Positions 60,950 through 64,000 of a DNA stretch of 64,000 bases are shown in pieces. Made by a program: the position numbers and the translations under genes. The stretch lies in the NCBI RefSeq assembly GCF_027186265.1, contig NZ_CP114176.1, forward strand, positions 1,488,001-1,552,000, read 5' to 3'. The stretch is from Lentibacillus daqui (lineage in GTDB: Bacteria > Bacillota > Bacilli > Bacillales > Amphibacillaceae). The first letter of the stretch is position 1. The number at the start of each line of letters is the position of its first letter. The notes under the pieces are model-generated. The model saw nothing but the letters and a program-made list of their open reading frames with translations. It did not search any database and was not told the DNA's origin.

Positions 60950-62494
60950 TTAAACCCACTTTTGAATAATCGGAAGCTGCTTCAATTCTTCTCTGGTAAT
61001 AAACCTTAGGACAAACAACAGAACAATATATAAACAGCCGATAACGAACAACATCAAAAAGAAAATCAGGATATTTGGATCCATATGTTGATAGATTGCT
61101 TTGAAAAATTCCCCTATAAACCAAGTAGTTACAAGCAAAACAATCATTTTTATCACATCTTTAAAAGGGATTGCATAACGAATCGCCTTGTTAAGGGATA
61201 CCAAATGCAGCAAGGTTACCAATACAACACTCGCTGACATGGCGATTGCTACTCCCATAATTCCGAAATTCGGATTGGATGCCAACAAAATCAGTACGGT
61301 AAATTTACAGGCTGCACCAATCAAACTGTTCCACATGGCTGGCCTGGCCAAATCAAGGGCCTGTAATGCAGATTGTAATGGTGCCTGGATGTAAAGCAGT
61401 AAATAAAAAGGGGCCATAAGTACTAAGAATTTGCTTGCATTTCCGGTTCCATACATATATGTTAATATAGGTACGGAAAAAAGTGTTAGTATAATGGTGG
61501 CAAGTGCCCCGGAAGCAAAGGAAATACGAATGGATTGGTGGATTCGGTAATGAATTAATCGGTCATGTCTTTTTGCGTCCGCCTCAGATATCGATGGAAC
61601 AAGGGCAATCGATAAGGAATTGGTAATAAATGTTGGCAAAAATAGTAATGGCAAGGCGAATCCGGTTAGTTCACCATACTGCTTTGTTGCCAGACTGCTT
61701 GATATTCCCGCGATAGCCAAACTTTGTGCGACCAGGATTGGTTCCAAAAAATTGGAGAAAGAACCAATTAAACGACTGCCTGTACTAGGCAAGGCAATCG
61801 AAAATAATTCTTTTAGTGTATGTTTACTAGCCTTTAGATACGTGAAAAATCGATAGCGAATCTTGATCGTTTTTTTACGCTTGAAAATTTGGATCATCAC
61901 GAGCAAAGATACAAATTCGCCGAGAATAACACTAAACATGGCGCCGGCTGCTGCGTATTCAATCCCATAAGGCAGCAGCAGTTTAATGAATAAAGCAACA
62001 CTGGTGATCCTGACAACCTGTTCGATGACCAGGGCATAGCTTTGCGGTTTCATGTTTTGTTTCCCTTGGAAGTACCCTTTAAGCACTGCAGAGACAGCGG
62101 TGATTGGGATAATTGGACTGATTGCAATCAATGGATATAACGTTCGTTTATCGGTTAAGGAAGCGACAAATGGTGAAAAAGCAATCATACCTATGGTAAA
62201 AACAATACTGGATACCGCAGTTACGATTAACGATACGGTCAGGATTTTTTTAACCTTCACACGATCATTTTTGGCTTCTGCTTCGGCCACACGTTTGGAA
62301 ATTGCAACAGGCAAGCCTAATTGGGTCAGGGTCATGACGAGAAAGAGGGTTGGCAGTGCCATCATATAAATGCCTACACCTTCCTCGCCCAGAAATCGTG
62401 CAAGTACCATGCGATTGATAAATCCGAGAAAACGGGTAATCATACCAGCCATAATTAATATTAATGTTCCTTGTAGAAATGATTGTTTGGTCAT
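60950..62494 (-). CDS. spoVB: Stage V sporulation protein B (lipid flippase-like)
   Basis: SpoVB is a MOP/MviN-type transporter needed for spore cortex synthesis, believed to flip a lipid-linked precursor. The 514-residue protein has about 14 membrane helices. The first segment, LQGTLILIMAGMITRFLGFI, and FLGEEGVGIYMMALPTLF are typical of polysaccharide-export flippases. It diverges from comN. An AAGGCAGG lies before the ATG. yrzE is downstream on the same strand. Confidence 0.94.
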   Translation of the reverse strand: MTKQSFLQGTLILIMAGMITRFLGFINRMVLARFLGEEGVGIYMMALPTLFLVMTLTQLGLPVAISKRVAEAEAKNDRVKVKKILTVSLIVTAVSSIVFTIGMIAFSPFVASLTDKRTLYPLIAISPIIPITAVSAVLKGYFQGKQNMKPQSYALVIEQVVRITSVALFIKLLLPYGIEYAAAGAMFSVILGEFVSLLVMIQIFKRKKTIKIRYRFFTYLKASKHTLKELFSIALPSTGSRLIGSFSNFLEPILVAQSLAIAGISSSLATKQYGELTGFALPLLFLPTFITNSLSIALVPSISEADAKRHDRLIHYRIHQSIRISFASGALATIILTLFSVPILTYMYGTGNASKFLVLMAPFYLLLYIQAPLQSALQALDLARPAMWNSLIGAACKFTVLILLASNPNFGIMGVAIAMSASVVLVTLLHLVSLNKAIRYAIPFKDVIKMIVLLVTTWFIGEFFKAIYQHMDPNILIFFLMLFVIGCLYIVLLFVLRFITREELKQLPIIQKWV

Positions 62495-62699
62495 TTTGTA
62501 CGGCCTGCCTTCTCAAAAAATAAATTTTCGTATACAATGATATATATGCTATGAAGTTGGCCAAGCATGACAAGATTTACATCTTGTGGTGAAACGGTGT
62601 AAGATATTATTTGTTATTGATGATTACATAGGGTCAGAAATTACCTTGCAGCTGATTTTTTCTTTCGACAGGTATATCCCGATAACAGGAGGGAACAGT

Positions 62700-62999
62700 G
62701 TGGAAAAGGTGCAACGTGTGGAACAATGGAAATCACACATCAAGCCTGCATTGGATAGCAAGACGAGTGAGTTAAGGCTAATGGGGTATATGCAGGCAAC
62801 CAATGATGACATTTGGGATTGCTTGGTAAAAAAGGTTTGGAAAGGAAACCCAACCAAACGTTTATATGAGGTGACGAATGATATTTTTCACCTTGCATCA
62901 AATGTATATATGAGTTATTTAACACTTGAAGCGTATCAGGATGATGATTTAGCAGCATCCATTGCGGCATTAACGGGCGATGGGAATGAAACAGATTAA
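62700..62999 (+). CDS. comN: Post-transcriptional regulator ComN (YrzD-like)
   Basis: The 99-residue protein matches the post-transcriptional regulator family of B. subtilis ComN (YrzD), which affects comE mRNA and interacts with DivIVA. Segments VEQWKSHIKPALDSKTSEL, LRLMGYMQATNDDIWDCLV and ASNVYMSYLTLEAY are conserved. I chose GTG 62700, five bases after AGGAGGGA. The longer frame from 62586 lacks a site. It lies between spoVB and secDF as in B. subtilis. Confidence 0.85.
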   Translation: MEKVQRVEQWKSHIKPALDSKTSELRLMGYMQATNDDIWDCLVKKVWKGNPTKRLYEVTNDIFHLASNVYMSYLTLEAYQDDDLAASIAALTGDGNETD

Positions 63000-63054
63000 T
63001 GCAGTTTATCAGGTTTAAAACGCGCTACCGATATAAAGGGAGGCAATCTAGTAG

Positions 63055-64000
63055 ATGAAAAACAGAGGCAGAATCGTTGCCTTTTTTCTAATCATCCTCT
63101 TGTTCGCGGGATTGATTGGGACAACGATAACAGGAATTACCAAGAAAATAAATTTGGGACTGGATCTGCAGGGCGGCTTTGAGGTCTTGTATGATGTGCA
63201 TCCGGTTAATGAACATCAAAAGGTAGATCGGCAATTACTTGAGGCTACTGTTCGTACACTGACTGAGCGGGTGGATCGTCTTGGTATTAGTGAAGCGAAC
63301 ATCGATATTGAGGAGCCAAATCGGATCCGGGTTCAGCTTGCCGGGGTTAAAGATCAAAATGAGGCAAGGGAGTTACTAGCTACATCAGCCCGTTTATCTT
63401 TCAGGGATGTAAATGACAAAGAACTACTAAATGGTGCTGATGTAAAAGAAGGCAGCGCCAAACAGGATTTTGACCCGGACACAAAACAGCCGATTGTCAC
63501 ATTGTCGTTAAAGAGTGCCGAAAAATTTGCGGATGTTACGAGTAAAATTAAGGATATGAATGATCCAGATACACCTTATGCCGATAATTTGCTTGTTATC
63601 TGGATGGATTATCAAAAAGGTGATTCATTTGCCGAGGAAAATCAAAAAGATGATCCGAAATACATTTCCGCTCCACAAGTATCACAAACACTAAATACAA
63701 CCAATGTAATGATCAGTGGAAATTTTACGGTTGATTCCGCGCAGCGTTTGGCGGATGTAATTAATTCAGGATCACTACCGGTTAATTTAACGGAAAAATA
63801 TTCTACATCCGTTGGTGCGCAATTTGGGCAGCAAGCACTAAATAACACAGTGTTTGCGGGAATAATTGGTATAGCTGCGGTCTTCTTATTCATGATCGTT
63901 GTTTACCGTTTTCCGGGTCTGATTGCATCCATTAATTTAAGTATCTATATTTATCTCATTTTATTATTCTTTGAGCTGTTGCATGGTACATTGACATTAC
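63055..64000 (+). CDS. secD: Protein translocase subunit SecD/SecDF, 5' part
   Basis: SecD(F) uses the proton gradient to pull exported proteins through SecYEG. The first 315 codons are visible and the gene runs off the right edge. An N-terminal span (IVAFFLIILLFAGLIGTTIT) is followed by the signature NLGLDLQGGFEVLYD. The periplasmic P1 domain covers about residues 40-260, and the next spans start at FAGIIGIAAVFLFMIVVYRF. Bacillaceae usually have fused SecDF; this cannot be checked here. AAAGGGAGG lies 10 bases before the ATG. Confidence 0.95.
   Translation, partial: MKNRGRIVAFFLIILLFAGLIGTTITGITKKINLGLDLQGGFEVLYDVHPVNEHQKVDRQLLEATVRTLTERVDRLGISEANIDIEEPNRIRVQLAGVKDQNEARELLATSARLSFRDVNDKELLNGADVKEGSAKQDFDPDTKQPIVTLSLKSAEKFADVTSKIKDMNDPDTPYADNLLVIWMDYQKGDSFAEENQKDDPKYISAPQVSQTLNTTNVMISGNFTVDSAQRLADVINSGSLPVNLTEKYSTSVGAQFGQQALNNTVFAGIIGIAAVFLFMIVVYRFPGLIASINLSIYIYLILLFFELLHGTLTL

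Overview
The window is a stretch of Bacillaceae chromosome from a spore-forming Firmicute. Its gene order follows the Bacillus subtilis etfBA-trxA-uvrC-sdhCAB to queA-tgt-secDF region almost step by step. Protein sequences, frequent TTG and GTG starts, strong AGGAGG ribosome binding sites and intergenic repeats suggest the Oceanobacillus/Virgibacillus/Lentibacillus group. This placement is an inference from general resemblance; nothing in the window fixes the genus. Almost every gene is recognisable, and I see no prophage, transposase, CRISPR array or resistance island.

Layout: 1-2.9 kb holds beta-oxidation and electron transfer genes (crotonase end, etfB, etfA) and trxA. 3-9 kb holds uvrC, yslB (opposite strand) and sdhCAB. 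9.2-14.3 kb holds gerE (inverted), racE, gerM, rph, rdgB and a phosphodiesterase. 14.5-14.7 kb holds tRNA-Gly and tRNA-Arg behind a consensus promoter. 14.8-22.7 kb is the proteostasis block ysoA, tig, clpX, lonA, engB. 22.9-29.5 kb is the heme operon hemAXCDBL. 29.6-39.7 kb holds spoVID, ysxE, T-box-controlled valS, a divergent pair of RimK-like ATP-grasp genes, folC and a spoIIB-like gene. 39.9-47.1 kb is radC, mreBCD, minCD and spoIVFAB. 47.2-52.5 kb is the L21 leader with rplU-prp-rpmA, spo0B, obg, pheA and safA. 52.5-64 kb holds a CotS-type kinase, nadE, a spore lipoprotein, yebC, ruvAB, queA, tgt, yajC, yrzE, spoVB, comN and the start of secD/secDF.

The genes serve growth (respiration, heme, translation, cell shape, division) and sporulation. 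SpoIVFB, Spo0B, SpoVID, SafA, GerE, GerM, SpoVB and the SpoIIB-like protein form a nearly complete sporulation backbone. Compared with B. subtilis, lonB, comC, maf, bofC, pheB, ysmA and ysmB are missing from their expected places.

The less ordinary content is between the genes. There are three repeat families: R1 with GTGTTCAAAAAG ends, R2 with 16-17 bp inverted ends, and R3, a long hairpin with compensatory changes. A small structured module with covarying stems occurs inside and outside R1. One R1 copy supplies the end of hemD and another lies in the sdh leader. A hairpin hides the ribosome binding site of the spore lipoprotein gene. The two ATP-grasp genes are the best candidates for an uncharacterised enzymatic step.
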